From the NCBI GenBank assembly GCA_011390365.1, contig JAABSM010000027.1, forward strand, positions 1 to 44,267: DNA of 44,267 bases, given 5' to 3'. The notes below the pieces were generated by a model. That model ran no database searches and was not told the DNA's origin. It was given only the letters and a program-made list of their open reading frames with translations. Both the position numbers and the translations under genes were made by a program. Below, one piece after another: positions 1-7,373 of this stretch (positions within the stretch are counted from its first letter, which is position 1; every line of letters begins with the position of its first letter). Origin of the DNA: Gammaproteobacteria bacterium (lineage in GTDB: Bacteria; Pseudomonadota; Gammaproteobacteria; Chromatiales; Chromatiaceae).

Positions 1-1
1 G

Positions 2-58
2 GAGATGGATCCTGCGGCGGCGGACGCGCTGGCGGAGTATTTCGATTTTTCCGAGTAA
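2..58 (+). CDS. C-terminal end of an unidentified protein (partial)
   Basis: An open frame enters from the left edge and stops with TAA at 56-58, leaving 18 residues that end in YFDFSE. The stretch is too short to assign a family. The same frame continues after the stop into the rhodanese-like fragment that follows, so the two may be neighbouring genes or a single gene broken by a stop codon. Only the coding-like composition and the frame continuity support the call. Confidence 0.3.
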   Translation, partial: EMDPAAADALAEYFDFSE

Positions 59-76
59 GGCTCGGGCCAGATCACG

Positions 77-188
77 GTGGAGCAGATCCCGGCGGACGAT
101 TACGCCGATTTCCATATCCTCGACGTGCGCGAAGCGGCGCAATACGAGGCGGAACATATCCCGGGGCGCACAACATCGAGTGGCGGCT
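77..188 (+). pseudogene. rhodanese-domain fragment, frameshifted and truncated
   Basis: From a GTG at 77 the frame reads a typical rhodanese N-terminal half: FHILDVREAAQYEAEHIPG, the LDVRE(x)nHIPGA signature of sulfurtransferase domains. One missing base near 171 shifts the frame; restoring it gives IPGAHNIEW, the expected continuation. The match then ends near 188, long before the active-site Cys loop. It is therefore a remnant with no catalytic cysteine. It joins directly onto a fragment of a different enzyme, which points to a deletion that fused two neighbouring genes. Confidence 0.6.
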
Positions 189-365
189 GGTTCGCCCCAT
201 ACGCCGATCTACACCTCCACCACCTTCAAATTCCCCAGCACCCAGGCGGTGCTCGACGTGGTGGAGGGGCGCACCGTCAAGCCGCTGTATACCCGTTACG
301 GGCTCAACCCCACCCTGATTGCGCTGGAGGAGAAGCTGGCGGCGCTGGTGGGGGCGGATGACATC
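189..365 (+). pseudogene. Cys/Met-metabolism PLP-dependent enzyme, N-terminal fragment
   Basis: The frame reads SPHTPIYTSTTFKFPSTQAV, then YTRYGLNPTLIALEEKL and AALVGAD. This is the N-terminal segment of the cystathionine gamma-synthase/lyase and O-acetylhomoserine sulfhydrylase family (P-x-Y-x-[ST]-T-F ... Y[ST]RY-x-NPT). About 59 residues remain. The start codon and everything after the first domain, including the PLP lysine, are missing. The sequence becomes unrelated after about 365, just upstream of the methyltransferase gene. It is a deletion scar rather than a working gene. Confidence 0.65.
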
Positions 366-446
366 CACGTTGGCGGCGCCTGCGCGGCTGATCGCGGTTG
401 CAAACCGCTCCCATGGTGTTTATCCACCGACGAGGAGACGTGAACG

Positions 447-1118
447 ATGGGCGACAAACCGCATTGGGAAGGGATCTATCGCGACAAGGCGCCAGACTCG
501 GTGAGCTGGTATCAGGAGCACCCGGGGTATTCCCTGGAGCTGATTCAGGCCGCCGGAATCGGCAAGGGCCAGCCGATCATCGACATCGGCGGCGGCGCGT
601 CCCGCTTGGCGGATCTGCTGCTTGACGCGGACTACAAGGATCTCACGGTGCTGGATATCGCATCCACGGCGCTGGCCCACGCCCAAAGGCGACTGGGCGA
701 GCGCGCCCAGCGAATCACCTGGCTGGAGGCGGATGCGACGGACTTCTCCAGCGGCCGGCGCTATGCCCTGTGGCACGACCGGGCGGTATTCCATTTTCTG
801 ACCGATTCCGCGGACCGGTGGCGCTACCTGGATAATTTGCGTCAATCCCTGTTGCCAAAAGCCCAAGTCATCATTGCGACGTTTGCGCCGGATGGTCCCG
901 AGCAGTGCAGCGGACTACCGGTGGTGCGTTACGATGCAGCGAAGATAACCCGGCTATTCGGTGAATATTTGGTGCTTCAGGAAACGCGGAACGAAGCGCA
1001 TCGCACCCCATCTGGAAAGGTACAGCATTTTAGTTACTTTCGGTGTAGCCTTTCAGCAATCCCGCTATCGCGTGATGTGCGGAATGGTTACAGCCATCGC
1101 GCCATTTTCCGGGAGTGA
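447..1118 (+). CDS. class I SAM-dependent methyltransferase
   Basis: This 223-residue cytosolic protein has a Rossmann-type methyltransferase fold. Motif I is IIDIGGGASRLADLLL (residues about 44-59), followed by the acidic end of strand 2 (LTVLDIAS) and motif III/IV around YALWHDRAVFHFLTD. The N-terminal HWEGIYRDKAPDSVSWYQ is characteristic of small-molecule methyltransferases of the Methyltransf_25 type that are common in proteobacteria. The substrate cannot be told from sequence. The start at ATG 447 is supported by GAGGAGA a few bases upstream. The gene stands alone, converging on hoxH, with decayed gene scraps on its left. Confidence 0.8.
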   Translation: MGDKPHWEGIYRDKAPDSVSWYQEHPGYSLELIQAAGIGKGQPIIDIGGGASRLADLLLDADYKDLTVLDIASTALAHAQRRLGERAQRITWLEADATDFSSGRRYALWHDRAVFHFLTDSADRWRYLDNLRQSLLPKAQVIIATFAPDGPEQCSGLPVVRYDAAKITRLFGEYLVLQETRNEAHRTPSGKVQHFSYFRCSLSAIPLSRDVRNGYSHRAIFRE

Positions 1119-1213
1119 TGCGCCTCATTTCGTGGGTACGCCGACCGTTTTTGGTTCTGTAGAAGGATGTGCCGTCGACCGAGCGACAGCGCCTTTTATT
1201 CGGCCCATCCTAT

Positions 1214-1265
1214 GCCGGTCCGCCGATTTCCGGGCTGCTCCGGAGTCAGGCGCATCAGCGGCGGG
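1214..1265 (+). repeat. REP-like dispersed hairpin repeat, copy 1
   Basis: The segment contains CTGCTCCGGAGT flanked by GCCGGnCCGnCGATnTCCGG on the left and GGCGCATCA on the right. Two further copies occur inverted at 22035-22070 and 34018-34060. The core folds as (C/T)TCCGG-loop-CCGGAG. This copy lies in the convergent gap between the methyltransferase and hoxH. Intergenic placement of every copy and a compensatory G-T pair in copy 2 suggest a REP-type structured repeat. Confidence 0.55.
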
Positions 1266-1275
1266 AAGCTGCGAG

Positions 1276-2766
1276 TCATTCGGTAGAATCGCGACGCAAT
1301 ACCTGACGAGTAGCGCCATTTGCGTCCACTAATTCCAGTTGCAGCGGCATCTTGCCCAGGGCATGGGTGGCGCAGGAGAGGCAGGGGTCGTAGGCGCGGA
1401 TCGCTACCTCGATGCTGTTGAGCAAGGGTTCGGTGATCTCTCGTCCGTCGAACAGGTCGTTGGCGACCTGGCGGATCGACTGGTTCATGGCGCGGTTGTT
1501 GTTGGTGGTGGAGACGATGAGGTTGGCGCGGGTAACCAGGCCGTCGTCGTCGATCTGGTAGTGGTGGAAGAGGGTGCCGCGGGGGGCTTCGAGCACGCCG
1601 ATCCCCTCGTTGCGCATCTCGCCCCGGGTGTGGATCTCGGATCCCATCAGTGCCTCGTCGTTAAGCAGCATGCCGATGCGTTCGGCGCAGTAAAGGAGTT
1701 CGATCATGCGCGCCCAGTGGTAGGCGAGGGTGGATTGCACCGCGCCGCCGCGGGCGAAGGCGCGAAATTCGCGACGCGCCGATTCCGCCAGCGGGGTATC
1801 GATGTAGTCGCAGTTGTTGACCCGCGCCAGGGGTCCGACCCGGTAGGCGCCGGCGTTCTCCCCGAGGGCGCGGATGTAAGGGAACTTCATGTAGCTCCAT
1901 GGCTTGACCTGTTCGTGGATCTGGTCGCCATAGTTGCGATAGTCGAAGTGATCGAACAGGGTGGCGCCGTCGGGGTCGCGGGCGCGCAGGCCGCCATGGT
2001 AGAGGTCCAGGGCGCCGTCGGTGCGCACCAGACTCAGCATGTTGGTGGTGATGGCGGCGAAGTTGCGGGTGTTTTCCGTGTCGGCGAAGAGGAGCTTCTT
2101 GGCCAGGGCGAGGGCGCCGCGCGCCCAGTCAAGGATCGGCTCGTACTCTTGCGCCAGGTAATCCCGCTCCTGACGGGAGATGCGCTTGTTGACGCCGCCG
2201 GGGATGGCGCCGGTACCGTGTACCCGCTTGCCGGAGGTGATGCGAATCACCTCCTGACCGAAGCGGCGCAGCATGACCCCTTGCTTGGCGAGATCCGGGT
2301 ACTCCGCGAGCACGCCGATGATGTTGCGGTGGGCGACGGCGTCGTCGTAGCCGAACAGCAGGTCGGGCGAGGAGAGGTGAAAGAAGTGGAGGGCGTGGGA
2401 CTGGAGGTGCTGGCCCAAGTGCATCAGTCGACGGATCTTCTCCGCCGCCGGCGGTAGCTGGTCGACGCCGACCAGTTGATCCACCGCCTTGGCGGCGGCG
2501 AGGTGGTGGCTTACCGGGCAGATCCCGCACAGCCGTTGCACGAGTACCGGCAGTTCCCAGTAGGGTCGGCCCTGGATGAACTTTTCGAAGCCGCGAAACT
2601 CGACGATGTGCAGGCGTGCCTGCCTGACGCGATTTTCGTCATCCAGCAGCAGCGTCACCTTGCCGTGGCCCTCGACGCGGGTCAGGGGCTCGATGGCGAC
2701 GCGGCGCAGTCTCGCCGGGTTTTCGGCGGTTTCCAGCTGATCAATCGTTGAATGGGGTGTTGTCAT
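1276..2766 (-). CDS. hoxH: NAD-reducing [NiFe] hydrogenase large subunit HoxH
   Basis: HoxH carries the NiFe(CN)2CO active site of the cytoplasmic bidirectional H2:NAD+ oxidoreductase (group 3d). Diagnostic motifs are PLTRVEGHGKV near residue 27, the L1 motif RLCGICPVSHH with Cys80 and Cys83, and the C-terminal L2 motif DPCLSCATH with Cys462 and Cys465. A 28-residue tail follows His468; in this family an endopeptidase removes it after nickel insertion, so the product is a precursor. No maturation protease (HoxW) or hyp genes lie in the window. The length of 496 aa is normal. It is the last gene of the minus-strand hoxFUYH operon, 27 bp after hoxY. Confidence 0.96.
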   Translation of the reverse strand: MTTPHSTIDQLETAENPARLRRVAIEPLTRVEGHGKVTLLLDDENRVRQARLHIVEFRGFEKFIQGRPYWELPVLVQRLCGICPVSHHLAAAKAVDQLVGVDQLPPAAEKIRRLMHLGQHLQSHALHFFHLSSPDLLFGYDDAVAHRNIIGVLAEYPDLAKQGVMLRRFGQEVIRITSGKRVHGTGAIPGGVNKRISRQERDYLAQEYEPILDWARGALALAKKLLFADTENTRNFAAITTNMLSLVRTDGALDLYHGGLRARDPDGATLFDHFDYRNYGDQIHEQVKPWSYMKFPYIRALGENAGAYRVGPLARVNNCDYIDTPLAESARREFRAFARGGAVQSTLAYHWARMIELLYCAERIGMLLNDEALMGSEIHTRGEMRNEGIGVLEAPRGTLFHHYQIDDDGLVTRANLIVSTTNNNRAMNQSIRQVANDLFDGREITEPLLNSIEVAIRAYDPCLSCATHALGKMPLQLELVDANGATRQVLRRDSTE

Positions 2767-2793
2767 CTTGGCTCACGTTGTCTATTGGGACGC

Positions 2794-3333
2794 TTAGTCG
2801 TAATGGATCTGGCGATAGGTGAACTCAACCGGCTGGCCCGACAATAGCGCTTCGAGGAAGGTCCAGATGGTCTCCGCCGAGGGGGGGCAGCCGGGCAGGA
2901 AATGGTCGATTCGAACCACCTCGTGGATCGGGTGGACCTTGTTCAGCAGCAGCGGCAGCTCCGGGTCGTTGGGGATCTGGGGATGCTCGACCCCCAGGCC
3001 GTGGAGGTAGGCCTCGTCGAGACAGGCTTGCAGGGGGTAGTGGTTGCGCAGCGCCGGGATGCCGCCGTTGATGGCGCAGGCGCCGACCGCCACCAGGGTC
3101 GTGCAGTGGCGGCGAAACTCTCGCAGCACCTCGACGTTTTCGGCGTTACAGACGCCGCCTTCCACCAATCCCAGATCACAGCGGCCGATCCGCTTGATAT
3201 CGGTGAGGGGGGTGCGGTCGAACTCCACCTTGTCGGCAAGGGCGATGATCTTGTCGTCGATGTCGAGCAGCGACATGTGGCAGCCGAAGCAGCCGGCCAG
3301 GGAGCAGGTGGCGACGCGTAGCTTGTTGCTCAT
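2794..3333 (-). CDS. hoxY: NAD-reducing [NiFe] hydrogenase small subunit HoxY
   Basis: HoxY pairs with HoxH and carries one [4Fe-4S] cluster next to the active site. The visible ligand motifs are CSLAGCFGCHMSLLD (Cys15 and Cys18, with Cys10 before them), VGACAINGG and FLPGCPPSAE. The protein has 179 residues and lacks a Tat signal and the C-terminal extra-cluster domain of membrane-bound uptake hydrogenases, as expected for a soluble group 3 enzyme. Its ATG (3331-3333) overlaps the hoxU stop as ATGA, indicating translational coupling and a likely 1:1 ratio of the two products. Confidence 0.95.
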   Translation of the reverse strand: MSNKLRVATCSLAGCFGCHMSLLDIDDKIIALADKVEFDRTPLTDIKRIGRCDLGLVEGGVCNAENVEVLREFRRHCTTLVAVGACAINGGIPALRNHYPLQACLDEAYLHGLGVEHPQIPNDPELPLLLNKVHPIHEVVRIDHFLPGCPPSAETIWTFLEALLSGQPVEFTYRQIHYD

Positions 3334-4049
3334 GACGAATCCTTGCGGTGGTCCGAGACATCGCCGGCGACGCTGATGGGTTTGCGGTCATACAGGCGTT
3401 CGCCGATGGGGACGGCGTAGCCCGTGTGTTTGGGCAGGATGGCGCCGACCGGGCAGACGCTGGCGGCGCGGTCCTCCTTGTGCAGTTTGCTGTCGCCAAG
3501 TTTTCCGGATGGTGAGTCGATGGCGAGATGGGCCTGGATACCTCGCCCATGAATGGCGAACACCGACTTGCCGTCCGCGTCCCGGCTGGCGCGTACGCAG
3601 AGTTCGCACAGGATGCAGCGGTTGAAGTCGATGACGAAATCGGGGTGGCTGGCGTCCAGCGGTCGCAGCGGGTAGCGGTGGGTAAACTCCGGCGCGGTCA
3701 TGCCGCAATAGTAGGCGAGGGCCTGGAGCTGGCAGTTGCCGCTCTTGTCGCAGGCGGGGCAGATGTGGTTGCCCTCGATGAAGAGCAGTTGCAGCAGGGT
3801 GCGACGCTCGTCGCGCAATTCGTCGGTATCATTCTCCACCTCCGCCCCGTCCAGCGCCGGCGCGGTGCAGGCGGCGACCCGGCGACCGTTGAGCTTGACG
3901 GTGCAGACCCGGCACGAGCCGTGGGGGGCGAATTCGGGATTGTGGCAAAGGTGGGGGATATACTCGCCCGCCGCCATGGCGGCGTCCATGATGGTCTGGC
4001 CCTCTGCGAAGGGGATGCGCTTGCCGTCCAGGGTGAAGTGCTTCAGCAT
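3330..4049 (-). CDS. hoxU: NAD-reducing hydrogenase diaphorase subunit HoxU
   Basis: HoxU is the iron-sulfur relay between the HoxHY hydrogenase and the HoxF diaphorase, homologous to the N-terminal part of NuoG. An N-terminal [2Fe-2S] ferredoxin domain has Cys35, Cys46, Cys49 and Cys61. A His-Cys3 cluster motif follows at His95, Cys97, Cys100 and Cys106. A further cluster has the CILCELC motif (Cys145, 148, 151) with Cys199 in SVCPVGAI. The length of 239 aa is normal. Unlike hoxU/hoxY, which overlap, hoxU is separated from hoxF by 163 bp holding an inverted-repeat element. Confidence 0.95.
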   Translation of the reverse strand: MLKHFTLDGKRIPFAEGQTIMDAAMAAGEYIPHLCHNPEFAPHGSCRVCTVKLNGRRVAACTAPALDGAEVENDTDELRDERRTLLQLLFIEGNHICPACDKSGNCQLQALAYYCGMTAPEFTHRYPLRPLDASHPDFVIDFNRCILCELCVRASRDADGKSVFAIHGRGIQAHLAIDSPSGKLGDSKLHKEDRAASVCPVGAILPKHTGYAVPIGERLYDRKPISVAGDVSDHRKDSS

Positions 4050-4070
4050 GCCTTGATCTCCTGGGACAGC

Positions 4071-4189
4071 GAAACACGCGAAATATGCAGGTGCCTGACT
4101 GTGTTACCGCCCGACTCCCGAAGAGGTTGCAAGGGGCTGCTTCTGTACAGAAGGTTTTTCATGCGATTTTCGCGCCTTTCGCGTGTTTC
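4071..4189. repeat. 119-bp palindromic insert between hoxF and hoxU
   Basis: The 13-bp sequence GAAACACGCGAAA at 4071-4083 recurs as a perfect inverted copy (TTTCGCGTGTTTC) at 4177-4189. The 93 bp between them include another perfect palindrome at 4140-4153. hox genes normally abut or overlap, so a small miniature element or regulatory insertion in the operon is plausible. I saw no target-site duplication and no second copy in the window. Confidence 0.5.
4140..4153. promoter_or_regulatory. 14-bp perfect palindrome in the hoxF-hoxU gap
   Basis: CTTCTGTACAGAAG reads identically on both strands. A 14-bp perfect dyad in an intercistronic gap could be a repressor operator or an RNA hairpin controlling hoxU expression relative to hoxF. 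It is equally compatible with being the centre of the surrounding palindromic insert. No binding protein can be assigned. Confidence 0.35.
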
Positions 4190-4212
4190 GTGGTTTCCTG
4201 ATATCGCCCGCA

Positions 4213-5985
4213 TCAAAGGTGGGCGCCCGGATCGTCTCGGCCCGTTGCCTGCCGCGCCTCCTGCAAGGCGGCGTCGAGGTCGAAGGCGGGTTCGAATTCG
4301 TCGGAATGCAGGCGTTTGTCGACCACTTCGAAGTGGTCGAGCAGGTCGAACATGGCGCTGGGGGCGGTGGCGCCCAGCCCGCATTGGCTGGTGTTGCGCA
4401 TCAGCGCGCCGATGCGCCGCAGGGTCTCCAGATCCCAGCGCGAGCCCCGGCCATCGCCGATCTTGGTCAGGTTTTGCTGAATCAGGGTCGTGCCCACCCG
4501 GCAGGGCGTACAGAAGCCGCAGGATTCGTGGGCAAAAAAGTCCGCGAAATTCCGCACCACCTCCAGTAGATCCCGGCTCTCATTGAAGATCATGAAGGAG
4601 CCGCCGGTGGCCACGTCTTCAAAGGCGATGGTGCGGTCGAATTGGGCGGGGGGGAGCAGATGGCCCGCCGCCCCGGCGATCTGCACCGCCTGAGTCTGGC
4701 GGGCGCCGCACGCCTCCAGGATCTGGTCAATCGGGGTGCCGAAGGGGTATTCATAGACGCCGGGGTGGTCGCAGTCGCCGGCGATGCTGAGCAGTTTGCT
4801 GCCGCTCGATTGCTCGGTACCCTCGCCCCGGAACCATCCCTCCTCGCGGGCGGCGATCATGGCGGCGGCGATGAAGGTGGCGACGTTGTTGATGACCGTC
4901 GGGCGACCCAGATAACCGCGGGTGACCGGGAAGGGGGGGCGGTTGCGCGGGTTGCCTCGCTTGCCCTCCAGGGATTCGATCAGGGACGACTCCTCGCCGC
5001 AGATGTAGGCGCCTGCGCCGAGTTCGATCTCGATCTCGAAATCGAAGCCGGCCCGTCCGCCGATCCGCCGGCCGAGCAGGCCGGCGCGGCGACGTCGTTC
5101 AAGGCTGGCTTGCAGCGGCGCCAGCAGATAACGATATTCGCCGCGCAGATAGACGATGCCGCGATCCGCGCCGATCACGCCGGCGCACAGCGTCATGCCG
5201 TCGAACAAGCGCTCGGCATAGCCCTGGAGCAGCACCCGATCCTTGAAGGTGCCCGGCTCCCCTTCATCCGCATTGCAGATCACCACCCGCTGATTGGGTT
5301 GGGTAACCGGGGCGTCGCGACAGAGCCGCCACTTGGCGGCGGTGGCGAATCCGGCGCCGCCCCGTCCCCGCAGTCCGGCGCCTTCAAGCTTGGCGAGGAT
5401 CGCCGTCGGGGAGCTGCTCAACAGCGCGTTCACCGCGTCCCCGTCGCCGTGTTCGTTGGCGAGCAGCAGCCCTTTTTTGCGGATGTTGAGGGGGATCTCG
5501 AACCACTCCTGGGGCCACTCCGTGAGGGGGGTGTTCGCCTCGACCCGTGAGGCGATGCGGTCCAGGGTTTCGACGTCAAGGCTGGGGATGGCATGGCCGT
5601 TGACCAGCAGCGACGGCCCCTGATCGCTCATGCCGATGCAGGAGGTGTAATCGATACTGACGCGACCATCGGCGCGCACCTCGCCGAGCGGGCTTCCGAG
5701 TCGGCGGCAGAGGTGCTCGGCCAACGCTCGGTTGCCCTGCATGCGTTCGATGATGTTGTCACTGAAGAGGATGCGAAAGCGCCCGACGTCTTCAAGGTGG
5801 AGGAAGCTGTAAAAGTCGATCACCCCCTCGATATGCGCCCGGGTCAGGCCCCGCTCCGCGGTCAGGGCCTGGATGCGCGCGGCGGAGATGAAGCCGGCCC
5901 GGTACTGTTCGGCGACCAGCGACCGAAGCAGCCCCTCGCCGCGGGGGGGTACGGGGGTATTGGAACTGCGAGGCTCATGTACCAT
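4213..5985 (-). CDS. hoxF: NAD-reducing hydrogenase diaphorase subunit HoxF
   Basis: HoxF is the NAD(H)-binding flavoprotein of the complex, a natural fusion of a NuoE-like domain and a NuoF-like domain. The NuoF part shows GAGLRGRGGAGF (FMN/NADH fold), CNADEGEPGTFKDR, GAGAYICGEESSLIESLEGKRG, and the [4Fe-4S] ligands ESCGFCTPCR plus a later Cys in SQCGLGA. The N-terminal NuoE-like part has lost most cluster ligands: the first pair is replaced (FSDNIIERM) and one Cys remains in TSCIGMSDQGP, as is usual for fused HoxF proteins. I place the start at ATG 5985 (MVHEPRSS), giving 590 aa. An in-frame extension to 6099 is possible, but it would begin upstream of the best -10 box. Confidence 0.93.
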   Translation of the reverse strand: MVHEPRSSNTPVPPRGEGLLRSLVAEQYRAGFISAARIQALTAERGLTRAHIEGVIDFYSFLHLEDVGRFRILFSDNIIERMQGNRALAEHLCRRLGSPLGEVRADGRVSIDYTSCIGMSDQGPSLLVNGHAIPSLDVETLDRIASRVEANTPLTEWPQEWFEIPLNIRKKGLLLANEHGDGDAVNALLSSSPTAILAKLEGAGLRGRGGAGFATAAKWRLCRDAPVTQPNQRVVICNADEGEPGTFKDRVLLQGYAERLFDGMTLCAGVIGADRGIVYLRGEYRYLLAPLQASLERRRRAGLLGRRIGGRAGFDFEIEIELGAGAYICGEESSLIESLEGKRGNPRNRPPFPVTRGYLGRPTVINNVATFIAAAMIAAREEGWFRGEGTEQSSGSKLLSIAGDCDHPGVYEYPFGTPIDQILEACGARQTQAVQIAGAAGHLLPPAQFDRTIAFEDVATGGSFMIFNESRDLLEVVRNFADFFAHESCGFCTPCRVGTTLIQQNLTKIGDGRGSRWDLETLRRIGALMRNTSQCGLGATAPSAMFDLLDHFEVVDKRLHSDEFEPAFDLDAALQEARQATGRDDPGAHL

Positions 5986-6037
5986 CAACTGCTGCCGTTC
6001 GTTGGGTTGGGGGGGAAGGGTCCTTCGATCTACCTCC

Positions 6038-6043
6038 AGTATA
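6038..6043 (-). promoter_or_regulatory. candidate -10 box of the hox operon
   Basis: On the minus strand TATACT lies about 50 bp upstream of the hoxF ATG at 5985. No good -35 hexamer sits 16-18 bp further upstream, so an activator-dependent promoter is possible. I also saw no clear sigma-54 -24/-12 pair. This is a weak call. Confidence 0.25.
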
Positions 6044-6342
6044 GTACAAACAAGCCGACTCTCACGTGGTGTTTCGTGATCGGGGTCAAGGGCCGGCAAA
6101 TCCGTGCGGGGCTGGCCTCTTCCCGGAAGCGTGAACGGACCGGGGGGTTTCCAACTCTGTAACAGAGGGTTATTACTCTTCTTGTTAGTGTGTCATGGTG
6201 TGGCGTCTTTGCGTGCCATCCAAAAATCGTCTCTCGAAGGAAAAATATTTCGATGCTCGGTGGCTGTCTGTCCGTTCACGGGAGATGTGCTATCCTAAGC
6301 CGGGCCTTACGAACAAATCATGCAGAGTGGAAAAGCTGGAAA

Positions 6343-6714
6343 ATGAGCGACTTCTATATTCTAACGGAGCACACCAAGGCGATAACGCCGCCCTTCGAGA
6401 TCTCATACGTGGATGCCACCACTCATGATGGCCGCACCGTTCGCTTTCAGGGCGCGGACCCCATGATGCATGGTCGCAATCTGGTCAACATCAAGTACCA
6501 GGGTTGTCCGGTGGCGCTGTGGATCACCGGCGTCAAGGAGTCCACCATCAAGGGTGTCGATCTTGAGGTGCCGGCGGACGAGCTCGTGATCGTGCTCCCT
6601 GAAGGCACCAAGCACCTCAAGGAGATGGTTCGGGATCAGGGCGCCGACAAGATCCTCGCGTCCATGAAAAAGCGCTATCCGATGCTGAAGGTCAAGCGGG
6701 CAAGAAAGAGCTAG
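6343..6714 (+). CDS. conserved-looking hypothetical protein
   Basis: A 123-residue soluble protein starting at MSDFYILTEH. I do not recognise the family. It is a mixed alpha/beta sequence without signal peptide or membrane segment. It has a basic C-terminus (MLKVKRARKS) and a stretch VPADELVIVLPEGTKHLKEM that looks like an ordinary folded domain. Codon use and GC content match the surrounding chromosome. The ATG at 6343 is preferred because the longer frame upstream crosses AT-rich non-coding-like sequence, although the ribosome-binding site is poor. It is divergent from hoxF and convergent with arfB, with a hairpin in the convergent gap. Confidence 0.65.
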   Translation: MSDFYILTEHTKAITPPFEISYVDATTHDGRTVRFQGADPMMHGRNLVNIKYQGCPVALWITGVKESTIKGVDLEVPADELVIVLPEGTKHLKEMVRDQGADKILASMKKRYPMLKVKRARKS

Positions 6715-6776
6715 TGCGGCGCCCGCCAAGTGACTATGAGTAAAGCGGGGCATAGGATATTGATTTTTAGATAAAT

Positions 6777-6808
6777 AGTGCTGTTGCTTATTTGGCGGGT
6801 GCAGCACT
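6777..6808. terminator. hairpin in a convergent gap, possible bidirectional terminator
   Basis: AGTGCTG at 6777-6783 pairs perfectly with CAGCACT at 6802-6808 around an 18-nt loop. A longer imperfect pair (GGCGCCCGCCAAGT near 6718 against ATTTGGCGGGTGC near 6789) encloses it. The site lies between the ends of two convergent genes. No clear T-run follows, so intrinsic termination is only a possibility. Confidence 0.35.
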
Positions 6809-6911
6809 AGTTCAGCCGCGCAAATATCGGAAACAGTCTCTCAGGGAGGTTGAGGCTTCAGCCGATTCCTGGCATGGTCCGCTTTTCGGTCCAAGTAGCG
6901 CCGCGAGGGTA

Positions 6912-7358
6912 TCAGGCGTCTCCGCGAGGCACCTTGCCCCGTAGCTTCTTGATCGCACCTCGCCGGTTCTTCTTGTCCAGGCGGCGCTTGCGTGCGCCGC
7001 CGCTGGGACGGGTAGGGATGCGCCGTTTCTCGGTGTGTCCCGCCCGCCGCACCAGCTCTGCCAGGCGTTCCAGCGACTCGATCCGATTCCTCTCCTGACT
7101 GCGGTGGCGGTTCGCCTTGATGTTGATGACGCCGTCGGCGGTGATGCGCTGATCGTTGAGCGCCAACAGCCGCTGTTTGTAGAACTCCGGCAGGGATGAG
7201 GCGCGGATATCGAAGCGCAGATGGATGGCGGTGCTGCTCTTGTTGACGTGCTGCCCGCCCGGACCTTCCGCCTTGATCCCTTGCAGCTCGATCTCGCCCC
7301 GCGGGATGGTGACGCGGGAGGAGATTTGCAGGGGCGCGTCTCTGTCGTCAATATCCAT
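6912..7358 (-). CDS. arfB: alternative ribosome-rescue factor / peptidyl-tRNA hydrolase ArfB
   Basis: ArfB (YaeJ) hydrolyses peptidyl-tRNA on ribosomes stalled without a stop codon. The catalytic GGQ lies at residues 34-36 inside EGPGGQHVNKSSTAIHLRF, the release-factor-like domain. The C-terminal third is strongly basic (EKRRIPTRPSGGARKRRL, then KKNRRGAIKKLRG), the tail that enters the empty mRNA channel. At 148 aa it is the usual size and too short for a standard release factor. The ATG at 7358 is preceded by AAGGAT. It is the last gene of a tamB-tamA-arfB run, 15 bp after tamA. Confidence 0.93.
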   Translation of the reverse strand: MDIDDRDAPLQISSRVTIPRGEIELQGIKAEGPGGQHVNKSSTAIHLRFDIRASSLPEFYKQRLLALNDQRITADGVINIKANRHRSQERNRIESLERLAELVRRAGHTEKRRIPTRPSGGARKRRLDKKNRRGAIKKLRGKVPRGDA

Positions 7359-7373
7359 ATCCTTGCCCGCGCC

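Noticed and set aside
1339-2457. A 372-codon plus-strand frame opposite hoxH, and similar long frames opposite hoxF and tamB
   Set aside because: Their Gly/Val/Ala/Glu-rich translations are typical mirror frames of GC-rich genes. The opposite strand encodes unmistakable families.
5986-6099. N-terminal extension of HoxF by 38 residues
   Set aside because: The extra residues show no family similarity and would start upstream of the best -10 box. ATG 5985 is the better start.
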